A stretch of DNA of 12,489 bases, from contig UQUN01000040.1 of NCBI GenBank assembly GCA_900544175.1, forward strand, positions 1 to 12,489. The letters run 5' to 3'. Below are positions 7,108-12,489 of this stretch, piece by piece. This DNA is from an uncultured Alistipes sp. GTDB taxonomy: Bacteria > Bacteroidota > Bacteroidia > Bacteroidales > UBA932. The notes below the pieces were generated by a model. The model did no database searches, had not been told where the DNA came from, and saw only the letters and a program-made list of their open reading frames with translations. Positions within the stretch are counted from its first letter, which is position 1; each line of letters opens with the position of its first letter. The translations under genes were made by a program, and so were the position numbers.

Positions 7108-7286
7108 TGTTTTGTTTGTTTTGTTCTCTTTATTAAAGAGGTCTCTTTAGTTAATTTTGAAGTAGCGGCCTTCTCATGCGGCCGGTCTCCTAAATTTCTC
7201 GCAGTCCGGCAAACAGGAAGCAGCCATACAATGTCGGATCTTTCTGTTTTATACCGGTACCGTGCAATAATGGTTCTACGTAAATA
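7108..7286 (-). promoter_or_regulatory. Structured 179-nt spacer upstream of rpsB, candidate S2 autoregulatory leader
   Basis: This gap between rpsI and rpsB is long for a ribosomal-protein operon and contains no TAnnTTTG element on the minus strand, so it is probably transcribed from the rplM promoter. Read on the minus strand, three short arms follow each other close to the rpsB start: AAAGAG (7148-7143), CTCTTT (7140-7135) and AAAGAG (7131-7126). The middle arm can pair with either neighbour, giving two exclusive hairpins. Further upstream, CGGCC and GGCCG (within about 7162-7185) form another stem. S2 is known to repress rpsB-tsf through its leader in E. coli; a similar role here is inference. 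Confidence 0.5.
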
Positions 7287-7676
7287 CTAACGTTTGCTGA
7301 ACTGGAAGCGTCTACGTGCACCGGGCTGTCCAGGTTTCTTTCTCTCTACCTCGCGGGCATCGCGGGTGAGGAAGCCGTTGGACTTAAGGACGGGACGGTA
7401 AGCCTCCGTGTTGATCTCGCAGAGTGCGCGGGATATGGCAAGACGGAGAGCCTCGGCCTGACCTTTGATTCCGCCACCGTCAAGGTTGACCTTGATGTCG
7501 AAATCTGCCAGGGTGTCTGTCACAGTCAGAGGCTGCATCACGATATAACGGAGCGAATCCTCCTTGAAGTAGTCCTCAAGGGTACGGCCGTTGATGGTGA
7601 TGTTGCCTTTGCCTGCCGATACATAAACGCGAGCTACAGCTGATTTACGTCTTCCAAGGGCGTTGATTACTTCCAT
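7287..7676 (-). CDS. rpsI: 30S ribosomal protein S9
   Basis: S9 lies in the head of the small subunit, and its C-terminal tail reaches the P-site tRNA. The 129-residue protein matches the family over its full length: N-terminal 'ALGRRKSAVARVYV', the 'GGGIKGQAEALRLAISRAL' segment, and a basic tail ending 'GARRRFQFSKR'. The terminal Lys-Arg, important for P-site contact, is present. The stop is TAG. The ATG at 7676 starts 7 bases after the rplM stop, so the two genes form the usual rplM-rpsI pair and are co-transcribed. Confidence 0.97.
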   Translation of the reverse strand: MEVINALGRRKSAVARVYVSAGKGNITINGRTLEDYFKEDSLRYIVMQPLTVTDTLADFDIKVNLDGGGIKGQAEALRLAISRALCEINTEAYRPVLKSNGFLTRDAREVERKKPGQPGARRRFQFSKR

Positions 7677-7683
7677 GCTCTGT

Positions 7684-8139
7684 TTACTTTTGTTCGTTAA
7701 TGTTGATTAATACTGGAGACTGGGCCTGATGTGGATGCTCCGGACCTGCATATACATGAAGATTCCTGTACATCTTGGCACCCAGACGGGTCTTGGGGAG
7801 CATCTTGCGGATAGCCTCCCTCACTACGGCTTCCGGCTTGCGTGCGAGAAGTTCCTTGGGAGTAGCGAAACGCTGGCCTCCGGGATAGCCGGTGTGACGC
7901 ACATAGACCTTGTCAGTGAGCTTCTTTCCGGTAAAACGGACTTTCTCGGCGTTGATTATGATGACATAATCGCCGCAGTCCATGTTCGGAGAGTAGTACA
8001 CCTTGTTCTTGCCGCGCAGCATTATCGCCACTTTGGAAGCAAGGCGGCCCACAATCTGGTCCGTAGCATCAACCACTACCCACTTCTTCTCGATCATGTT
8101 CGGGTTAGCCGACACTGTTTTGTAGCTTAATGTGTCCAC
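7684..8139 (-). CDS. rplM: 50S ribosomal protein L13 (GTG start)
   Basis: L13 is an early-assembly protein of the large subunit that binds 23S rRNA. The 151-residue protein contains the family segments 'WVVVDATDQIVGRLASKVA', 'CGDYVIIINAEKVRFTGKK', 'HTGYPGGQR' and 'MLPKTRLGAKMYRNLHVYAG'. The start codon is GTG (8139-8137). It is chosen because the resulting N-terminus DTLSYKT is the one I associate with Bacteroidota L13, and the next ATG would remove it. It is the first gene of the rplM-rpsI-rpsB-tsf operon. The promoter is at 8202-8232, and the leader starts with a stable hairpin. Confidence 0.95.
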   Translation of the reverse strand: MDTLSYKTVSANPNMIEKKWVVVDATDQIVGRLASKVAIMLRGKNKVYYSPNMDCGDYVIIINAEKVRFTGKKLTDKVYVRHTGYPGGQRFATPKELLARKPEAVVREAIRKMLPKTRLGAKMYRNLHVYAGPEHPHQAQSPVLININEQK

Positions 8140-8173
8140 TGTGTTGATTTTTAAGTTAATACATTAAAATATG

Positions 8174-8204
8174 TTGCAATCCCCCTATTATAAAGGGGGT
8201 GCAA
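8174..8204 (-). promoter_or_regulatory. Stem-loop at the 5' end of the rplM operon transcript
   Basis: AGGGGG (8194-8199) pairs with CCCCCT (8181-8186) around a 7-base AT-rich loop. Flanking TGCAA (8200-8204) and TTGCA (8174-8178) extend the stem past a 2-base bulge. Because the -7 element ends at 8202, transcription should begin at about 8196-8199, so the mRNA would start within or right at the GC stem. Such 5'-terminal hairpins can protect mRNA or act as a ribosomal-protein binding site. The outer arm lies partly in the promoter, so only the inner 6-bp stem is expected in RNA. Confidence 0.55.
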
Positions 8205-8232
8205 AGATATACAAAATTTCCAAGCTGTCAAA
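8202..8232 (-). promoter_or_regulatory. Promoter of the rplM-rpsI-rpsB-tsf operon
   Basis: On the minus strand, TTTG (8232-8229), 19 bases, then TATCTTTG (8209-8202) is a full match to the Bacteroidota -33/-7 consensus. It is the best promoter in the window, as expected for a translation operon. The leader to the GTG at 8139 is about 58 bases. Confidence 0.85.
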
Positions 8233-8305
8233 ACTTTCCGATACACGCCGACTCATCTTATCGGTGATTTTTCAGTAAATCAATATCATTTTGGCAGATT
8301 TGTCG

Positions 8306-8313
8306 TATATTTG
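8306..8313 (+). promoter_or_regulatory. -7 element for the small membrane-protein gene
   Basis: TATATTTG matches TAnnTTTG exactly and lies 29 bases before the ATG at 8343. TTTG at 8290-8293 is only 12 bases upstream, too close for a normal -33 box, so the -33 contact is weak or absent. The promoter points away from the rplM promoter, about 75 bases away. Confidence 0.5.
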
Positions 8314-8342
8314 GAACACAAATCCATTAAAACCTACCTGCC

Positions 8343-8567
8343 ATGAAGAAAATCGAAATCTCTCTGCAAAGGAAAATAGCTGCAGTAGCTATCTGCATAG
8401 CACTCACTGTCGTAACATTCATACTGGTTTCATACATCTGCCGCAACTGGCTGCATATGAACTCGGATTTCCTGCGTATTCTCAGCAGTCTCGTCATCTC
8501 CGTTCCTATAGGAACCGTCGCCTGCAAGGCTATCATCGAGTCCTGGACAGGCGAGAAGATCGAATAG
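8343..8567 (+). CDS. Small membrane protein with two predicted helices, unknown function
   Basis: This 74-residue reading frame encodes a protein with a short basic N-terminus (MKKIEISLQRK) and two hydrophobic segments, about residues 12-33 and 46-61. They are joined by a short polar loop (RNWLHMNSDF) and followed by a hydrophilic tail ending GEKIE. There is no lipobox and no recognised family. Support for it being a gene comes from the fitting TAnnTTTG promoter, the A-rich context before the ATG, and the way the frame fills the space exactly up to dusB. The positive-inside rule suggests both termini face the cytoplasm. The stop TAG is 2 bases from the dusB stop on the other strand. Function is not known. 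Confidence 0.65.
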   Translation: MKKIEISLQRKIAAVAICIALTVVTFILVSYICRNWLHMNSDFLRILSSLVISVPIGTVACKAIIESWTGEKIE

Positions 8568-8569
8568 GG

Positions 8570-9559
8570 TCAGATGCCCGGTTCTTCACCCCAGCGCTTG
8601 TCTATATAGTCAAGTATATCAAGGACCTTGGCCGGGTCGTTCTCGGTCACTAAGCGCAGCCTTGTCTCCTTGAAGTCAGGCAGTCCCTTGAAATAGCAGG
8701 ACAAATGCCTGCGCATCTCCAGCACACCTGTACGTTCTCCTTTGAACTCCAATGATTTGGCGAAATGCTCCTTCGCCAACGCCACCCGTTCTGTCACACT
8801 CATCGGAGGCAGAATTTCTCCGGTATCCAGATAATGCCTCATCTCCCGGAATATCCACGGATGCCCGAAACTTGCACGGCCCACCATCACTCCATCGACA
8901 CCGTAACGATCAAAAGCCTCGGCCGCATCCTGAGGAGTTTTGATGTCGCCGTTGCCGATTACCGGTATCTTCATCCGGGGATTGCGCTTGACCTCCCCTA
9001 TCAGCGTCCAGTCAGCCTCACCCTTGTACATCTGGCAGCGGGTACGGCCATGAATGGTGATGGCCTTGATGCCGGCATCCTGAAGCCTCTCCGCCAGCTC
9101 TACTATGATCTTGCTGTCCTCGTCCCATCCCAGACGGGTCTTGACCGTCACCGGCAGCTTTACGGCATCCACTACCCTGCGCGTGATATCGACCATCTTG
9201 TCCGGCTCCCGCATCATCCCCGATCCTGCGCCCCTCCTCGCTATCTTATTGACAGGACATCCGAAATTGATGTCAATGACATCCGGCCCGGCCGCCTCCA
9301 CCCTCAATGCAGACTCCACCATCGCCTCCGGGATATGACCGTATATCTGCATACCGATGGGCCGTTCATAGTCAAATATCCTCAGTTTATACAGAGAGCC
9401 GGGGACATCACGGATAAGGCCATCGGACGAGATGAACTCAGTGTACATCATGTCCGCACCGAACTTCTTGCATACATATCTGAAAGACAGATCGGTAACA
9501 TCCTCCATAGGCGCAAGCAGCAACGGTCTGTCCCCAAGATCCAGATCTCCTATTCTCAT
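8570..9559 (-). CDS. dusB: tRNA-dihydrouridine synthase (DusB-like)
   Basis: This flavoenzyme uses FMN and NADPH to reduce specific uridines in tRNA to dihydrouridine. The protein is a TIM barrel plus a C-terminal helical domain. Visible motifs are LLLAPMEDVTD near the N-terminus, 'DVIDINFGCPVNKI' with the catalytic Cys101, 'VTVKTRLGWD', 'TIHGRTRCQMYKGEADW' and the FMN-phosphate region 'IPVIGNGDI...GVDGVMVGRASFGHPWIF'. I start it at the ATG at 9559 (329 aa). A frame extending to 9583 needs a TTG start and adds eight residues not expected in the family. The numbering above uses the ATG. Assignment to the DusB subgroup rests on overall similarity to Bacteroidota proteins annotated this way. Confidence 0.93.
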   Translation of the reverse strand: MRIGDLDLGDRPLLLAPMEDVTDLSFRYVCKKFGADMMYTEFISSDGLIRDVPGSLYKLRIFDYERPIGMQIYGHIPEAMVESALRVEAAGPDVIDINFGCPVNKIARRGAGSGMMREPDKMVDITRRVVDAVKLPVTVKTRLGWDEDSKIIVELAERLQDAGIKAITIHGRTRCQMYKGEADWTLIGEVKRNPRMKIPVIGNGDIKTPQDAAEAFDRYGVDGVMVGRASFGHPWIFREMRHYLDTGEILPPMSVTERVALAKEHFAKSLEFKGERTGVLEMRRHLSCYFKGLPDFKETRLRLVTENDPAKVLDILDYIDKRWGEEPGI

Positions 9560-9594
9560 TATTTGTAACTCGTTTGTAATCAAAAAAACAGTGG

Positions 9595-9602
9595 CAAAAG
9601 TA
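9595..9602 (-). promoter_or_regulatory. -7 element for dusB
   Basis: On the minus strand TACTTTTG fits TAnnTTTG and gives a leader of about 30-35 bases to the ATG at 9559. No clear -33 TTTG is seen at 19-20 bases. Its position also argues that translation starts at 9559 rather than at the TTG at 9583, which would leave a leader of only about 8 bases. Confidence 0.5.
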
Positions 9603-9623
9603 AAAATTAATTATAGAAAACCA

Positions 9624-9631
9624 TATCTTTG
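9624..9631 (+). promoter_or_regulatory. -7 element for pfkA
   Basis: TATCTTTG matches TAnnTTTG exactly, 30 bases before the ATG at 9662. No TTTG -33 box is at the expected distance; that region is a run of A and T shared with the divergent dusB promoter. A Shine-Dalgarno-like GAGGA (9649-9653) lies 8 bases before the ATG, unusual in this window. Confidence 0.6.
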
Positions 9632-9661
9632 CGCCGAATTTAACAAGCGAGGAATTAGAAT

Positions 9662-10651
9662 ATGGCAACGAAGAGTAAAATCAACCGCATCGGCGTCCTC
9701 ACTTCTGGAGGCGACGCACCTGGAATGAACGCGGCCATCAGAGCCGTAGTGAGAACAGCCATCTACAACGGGAAGGAAGTGTACGGATTCTACAGAGGAT
9801 ACGAAGGTATCGTAAACAAGAACTTCATCCCTATGCAGTCCCACTCAGTATCAAAGATAATATCACAGGGAGGAACCATCCTGAAATCATCACGGTTTCC
9901 CGAGTTCAAGGACAAGCTGGTTAGGGAAAAAGCATACAGCAATCTGAAGGAAATGGGCATCGACGGCCTCGTGGTCATCGGTGGCGACGGCTCGTTCCGG
10001 GGAGCCAATCTATTATATAAGGAGCACGGTTTCCCCGTAGTGGGCGTTCCCGGCACCATAGACAACGACATCTACGGAACTGATTTCACCATCGGTTTCG
10101 ACACTGCAATAAACACAGCTGTACAGGCTATCGACAAACTCAGGGATACGGCGGACAGTCACAATCTGGCTTTCTTCGTGGAAGTGATGGGACGCGATGC
10201 CGGCTTCATTGCCCTCAACACAGCCATTGCGACCGGAGCCGAGGCCACCCTGATACCGGAAATCCCCACCACAATAGACAGCCTGTGCGAGTACCTCCAG
10301 TTCGAGAGACGCAAGAACAAAACTTCCGGTATCATCATCGTGGCAGAAGGAGGCGACCTCGGCAGCGCCATGGAGATAGCCGCCAAAGTCAAGGAACGCA
10401 TACCGGACTATGAGACAAGAGTGACCACCCTCGGTCACATACAGCGCGGCGGATCACCCACCTGCAACGACAGGGTGCTGGCAAGCGTCCTCGGATGCGA
10501 GGCTGTCAAAGCCCTTCTCGAAGGCCGTACCGATGTCATGGTAGGCCAGATGCAGAACGAGACGGTGTTCACCCCGTTTGCAGAAGCATGCAGCCGTCAC
10601 AACGAGATCAACACCAAATGGTACGACATCTCGCATATCCTCTCTATATAA
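9662..10651 (+). CDS. pfkA: ATP-dependent 6-phosphofructokinase
   Basis: This cytoplasmic glycolytic enzyme phosphorylates fructose 6-phosphate to fructose 1,6-bisphosphate, the committed step. The 329-residue protein has the nucleotide-binding loop TSGGDAPGMNAAIRA (residues 14-28) and GGDGS (107-111). Gly110, where PPi-dependent enzymes typically carry Asp, marks the ATP-using type. The substrate site PGTIDND (130-136) includes the catalytic base Asp134. 'MGRDAGF' (176-182), 'VAEGG' and 'GHIQRGGSP' bind sugar phosphate or effector. Length is normal for a bacterial PfkA. It is a single-gene unit, divergent from dusB and convergent with the aminopeptidase gene. Confidence 0.96.
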   Translation: MATKSKINRIGVLTSGGDAPGMNAAIRAVVRTAIYNGKEVYGFYRGYEGIVNKNFIPMQSHSVSKIISQGGTILKSSRFPEFKDKLVREKAYSNLKEMGIDGLVVIGGDGSFRGANLLYKEHGFPVVGVPGTIDNDIYGTDFTIGFDTAINTAVQAIDKLRDTADSHNLAFFVEVMGRDAGFIALNTAIATGAEATLIPEIPTTIDSLCEYLQFERRKNKTSGIIIVAEGGDLGSAMEIAAKVKERIPDYETRVTTLGHIQRGGSPTCNDRVLASVLGCEAVKALLEGRTDVMVGQMQNETVFTPFAEACSRHNEINTKWYDISHILSI

Positions 10652-10749
10652 ATTTGTATAGAATTTATGTCACACACAGCCCTGCTCGGCAATAATTACA
10701 TGTCTGCAACATAAAGTAGATAATTTTGAACAGGGTTAATAATTAGTCA

Positions 10750-10786
10750 AAGCAGCCGGAGTGTCGTGACGACAGCCCGGCTGCTT
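10750..10786. terminator. Long hairpin terminator between pfkA and the aminopeptidase gene
   Basis: AAGCAGCCGG (10750-10759) pairs with CCGGCTGCTT (10777-10786). Inside, after a 2x2 mismatch, TGTCG (10762-10766) pairs with CGACA (10770-10774) around a TGA loop. T-runs after the stem are short on both strands, so it is a moderate intrinsic terminator, probably shared. The remaining intergenic bases 10652-10749 hold no gene I can support. Confidence 0.75.
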
Positions 10787-10817
10787 CTGTTATGCTGCGG
10801 TAGCCGATACTATGATA

Positions 10818-12221
10818 CTACAGGGAGTCGCCGGCCATCTCGCGCTCCACGTCCTCGGTGGTGATGGGAAGGCGCCTGGAGCCGAGCAGACGGCAGCCCT
10901 TCTCGGTGATGAGCAGGTCATCCTCCAGACGGATGCCGCCGAAGTCGTAGTACTCTTTCTCCAGCAGTGCGAAATTGACATACTGGGTATTGATGCCCTC
11001 ATTCTTCCATTTCGCGATAAGTGCCGGAATGAAGTAGATACCTGGTTCGTCAGTGACAACATGGCCGGGTTCGAGCATCTTGCCCATACGCAACGAACCG
11101 AGACCGAACTGTGTAGAACGCTTATAAGTATCGTCATAACCGACGTAGTTCTCGCCGAGATCCTCCATATCGTGCACGTCCAGCCCCATATTATGGCCGA
11201 GACCGTGGGGCATGAAAAGAGAATGAGCTCCCGCCGCCACTATCTCGTCTGGGTCTCCCTTAAGAATGCCGAGGTTGACAAGGCCCTGGGCCATCAGACG
11301 GGATACGGTCTGGTGTACCTCCGTATATGTGATGCCGGGACGGGCTATGCTCAGGGCCAGGTTGTTGGCAGCCGATACTATATCGTAAATCTCCTTCTGT
11401 TTCGTGGTGAACTTACCGGAAGACGGTATAGTCCTGGTGAAGTCCGAGCAGTAATTGGTATTTGACTCCGCTCCAGCGTCTATGACTATCAGTTTCCCGT
11501 CTGTCAGGATGCCGTCGTGGTTGTGGTTGTGCAAGGTCTCACCGTGCTGAGAGAGAATAATCGGGAACGACGGCATCAGCCCCTCTGCGATGGCTATACC
11601 CTCCATAACACCCACCAGCTGCTGCTCCACCATACCAAGACGGGCCATCTTCATGGCCGTAAAGTGCATGGCGTAGCCGATGTTGCAGGCCTTGTCTATC
11701 TCCTCTATCTCGCACTGCTCCTTGATGAGCCTCATGGACACCACAGCCTTGATGAATTCCTCCGAAGCATCATCACGCATACGGTCGAAAGGCACACCCA
11801 GCATCCGATTCAGACGAATCATATTCTGATAACGGTACGGAGGCAGGAAATGCACCTTGCGCCCCCCGGCCTTGGCCTTGGACAAATATTTCTCCAGCTC
11901 TCCGAAAGGAAGTGACTTGGAGACGCCCACGGAAGCGGCCTTATCGCTGACCTGCGGCTGAGGACCCATCCAGATAATGTCGTCGATATCCACGTCATTG
12001 CCGAAAACGATCTCCTCCCCGGACTCAAGATCGATGACTGCTGCCAGATCAGGGTCCGTAAGACCAAAATAATAATTGAATGTACTGTCCTGGCGGTAAC
12101 GGTAGGCATTACCTGCATAGTTGACAGCCGCCTCACCGGTACCAAGGAACAGAAGTATACCGGAGCCTACCTTGGTCTTCAAGGTGTTTCTCCGGTTGAT
12201 GTAGACTTCTTTAGCGAACAT
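10818..12221 (-). CDS. pepP: Xaa-Pro aminopeptidase, M24B family (PepP-like)
   Basis: This dinuclear-metal peptidase removes an N-terminal residue preceding proline. The 467-residue protein has the aminopeptidase-P N-terminal domain (about 1-165, with 'NYYFGLTDPDLAAVID') and a C-terminal pita-bread fold. All five expected metal ligands are visible: Asp248 (IDAGAES), Asp260 (CSDFTRT), His343 (HGLGHNMGLDVHD), Glu392 (TDEPGIY) and Glu433 (GGIRLEDD). There is no signal peptide, so it is cytoplasmic. The ATG at 12221 is preceded by a good promoter and an A/T-rich leader without Shine-Dalgarno. The final residues (EREMAGDSL) are poorly conserved in the family. It is a single-gene unit. Confidence 0.93.
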   Translation of the reverse strand: MFAKEVYINRRNTLKTKVGSGILLFLGTGEAAVNYAGNAYRYRQDSTFNYYFGLTDPDLAAVIDLESGEEIVFGNDVDIDDIIWMGPQPQVSDKAASVGVSKSLPFGELEKYLSKAKAGGRKVHFLPPYRYQNMIRLNRMLGVPFDRMRDDASEEFIKAVVSMRLIKEQCEIEEIDKACNIGYAMHFTAMKMARLGMVEQQLVGVMEGIAIAEGLMPSFPIILSQHGETLHNHNHDGILTDGKLIVIDAGAESNTNYCSDFTRTIPSSGKFTTKQKEIYDIVSAANNLALSIARPGITYTEVHQTVSRLMAQGLVNLGILKGDPDEIVAAGAHSLFMPHGLGHNMGLDVHDMEDLGENYVGYDDTYKRSTQFGLGSLRMGKMLEPGHVVTDEPGIYFIPALIAKWKNEGINTQYVNFALLEKEYYDFGGIRLEDDLLITEKGCRLLGSRRLPITTEDVEREMAGDSL

Positions 12222-12264
12222 ATTGCTGATGTATTTAATTATTTGTATATGCAGTTAAAAACTT

Positions 12265-12296
12265 CAAAATTACATTTTATTTGTCACAAAAACAAG
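12265..12296 (-). promoter_or_regulatory. Promoter for the aminopeptidase gene
   Basis: On the minus strand CTTG (12296-12293), 20 bases, then TAATTTTG (12272-12265) fits the Bacteroidota pattern, with TTG intact in the -33 box. The leader to the ATG at 12221 is about 40 bases. Confidence 0.6.
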
Positions 12297-12330
12297 TTGG
12301 AAGCGGAAGACAGAAAAGACAGAAAATGGC

Positions 12331-12368
12331 GAAAATCGGGTTCAGTCGATTTTCAGTGGGGATACCCC
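12331..12368. other. Two adjacent hairpins inside the right-end intergenic region
   Basis: GAAAATCG (12331-12338) and CGATTTTC (12347-12354) form a perfect 8-bp stem with an 8-base loop. Four bases later GGGG (12358-12361) and CCCC (12365-12368) form a tight stem. They lie between the aminopeptidase promoter and the right repeat copy and could belong to the same repeat element. The stretch 12297-12489 contains no convincing gene. Confidence 0.5.
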
Positions 12369-12408
12369 CTGGATCGCAAGAAACCTCTCCTAAAGCCACT
12401 TCCGCCGT

Positions 12409-12471
12409 CACGGGCATACCGGCTGCAAGCCGAACACATATCCGGATGCCCGATTGCGGCTTCTGAAACCG
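12409..12471 (-). repeat. Dispersed repeat, right copy
   Basis: The reverse complement of this segment aligns without gaps to bases 1-63 (56 of 63 identical). The 18 bases beyond it have no counterpart in the window because the left copy is cut by the window edge. The reading frame shared by both copies stays open, but six of the seven differences change the amino acid, so the conservation looks like DNA-level, not protein-level, constraint. Confidence 0.85.
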
Positions 12472-12489
12472 GGACATCACTCATGGAAC

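Noticed and set aside
8291..8653. 120-residue plus-strand frame overlapping the small membrane protein and dusB
   Set aside because: It starts before the likely transcription start, runs into dusB on the opposite strand and has no membrane or domain pattern, whereas the frame at 8343 has two clear helices.
8765..9568. 267-residue plus-strand frame opposite dusB
   Set aside because: It is antisense to a gene with all catalytic motifs intact; its composition (rich in His, Arg, Pro) is typical of a shadow frame.
10721..10728. TAATTTTG on the plus strand after pfkA, as a promoter for a short RNA ending at the 10750-10786 hairpin
   Set aside because: There is no -33 box at 19-20 bases, the implied RNA would be little more than the terminator, and the region has no other structure; an A/T-rich coincidence is simpler.
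12277..12480. 67-residue minus-strand reading frame starting at the right repeat
   Set aside because: It begins inside the dispersed repeat, runs through two hairpins, ends in the aminopeptidase promoter, and the repeat differences are almost all amino-acid changing. It looks like a chance frame within a repeat.
1..12489. Inverted end repeats as termini of a composite transposon or genomic island
   Set aside because: The DNA between contains rplM, rpsI, rpsB, tsf, dusB and pfkA, there is no transposase or integrase, and no target duplication can be seen.

Overview
The window looks like chromosomal DNA of a Bacteroidales (Bacteroidota) bacterium, probably gut or host-associated and of moderate GC. 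Four things point there: TAnnTTTG -7 promoter elements before nearly every transcription unit, mostly no Shine-Dalgarno sites but A-rich leaders, lipoprotein-heavy surface genes (BACON-type and six-bladed beta-propeller), and a TPR/AraC membrane regulator of a kind typical of this phylum. The genus cannot be fixed from the sequence alone. Ten genes are well supported and one short membrane-protein gene is probable.

Left part (1-5210, all plus strand): after a dispersed-repeat copy and a hairpin come three genes that look like an envelope sensing/surface module. They are a beta-propeller lipoprotein (213-1397), a membrane-spanning regulator with a TPR sensor and an AraC-type DNA-binding domain (1501-3183), and a BACON-containing lipoprotein with three diverged repeats (3266-5104). 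Each has its own candidate promoter. A perfect 16-bp palindrome sits just upstream of the first gene's promoter. A strong bidirectional terminator (5175-5210) closes the region.

Middle part (5235-8232, minus strand): a translation operon rplM-rpsI-rpsB-tsf (L13, S9, S2, EF-Ts), driven by a near-consensus promoter (TTTG-N19-TATCTTTG) at 8202-8232. The 179-nt spacer between rpsI and rpsB has no recognisable promoter but has mutually exclusive hairpin arms, so it is a candidate S2-type regulatory leader. The operon transcript would begin almost directly with a GC-rich stem-loop.

Right part (8306-12296): a small two-helix membrane protein (plus) ends 2 nt from dusB (minus). dusB diverges from pfkA (plus) over a compact AT-rich promoter region. 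pfkA converges on a pepP-like Xaa-Pro aminopeptidase (minus) across a long hairpin terminator. These are ordinary housekeeping genes.

The two window ends carry a 63-bp sequence in inverted orientation (1-63 and 12409-12471, 56/63 identical). This is best read as a dispersed genomic repeat at which an assembly may have broken, not as the ends of a mobile element, because the DNA between is core genome. I see no CRISPR, tRNA, rRNA, transposase or phage gene. The items most worth follow-up are the end repeat, the rpsB leader and the three-gene envelope module.
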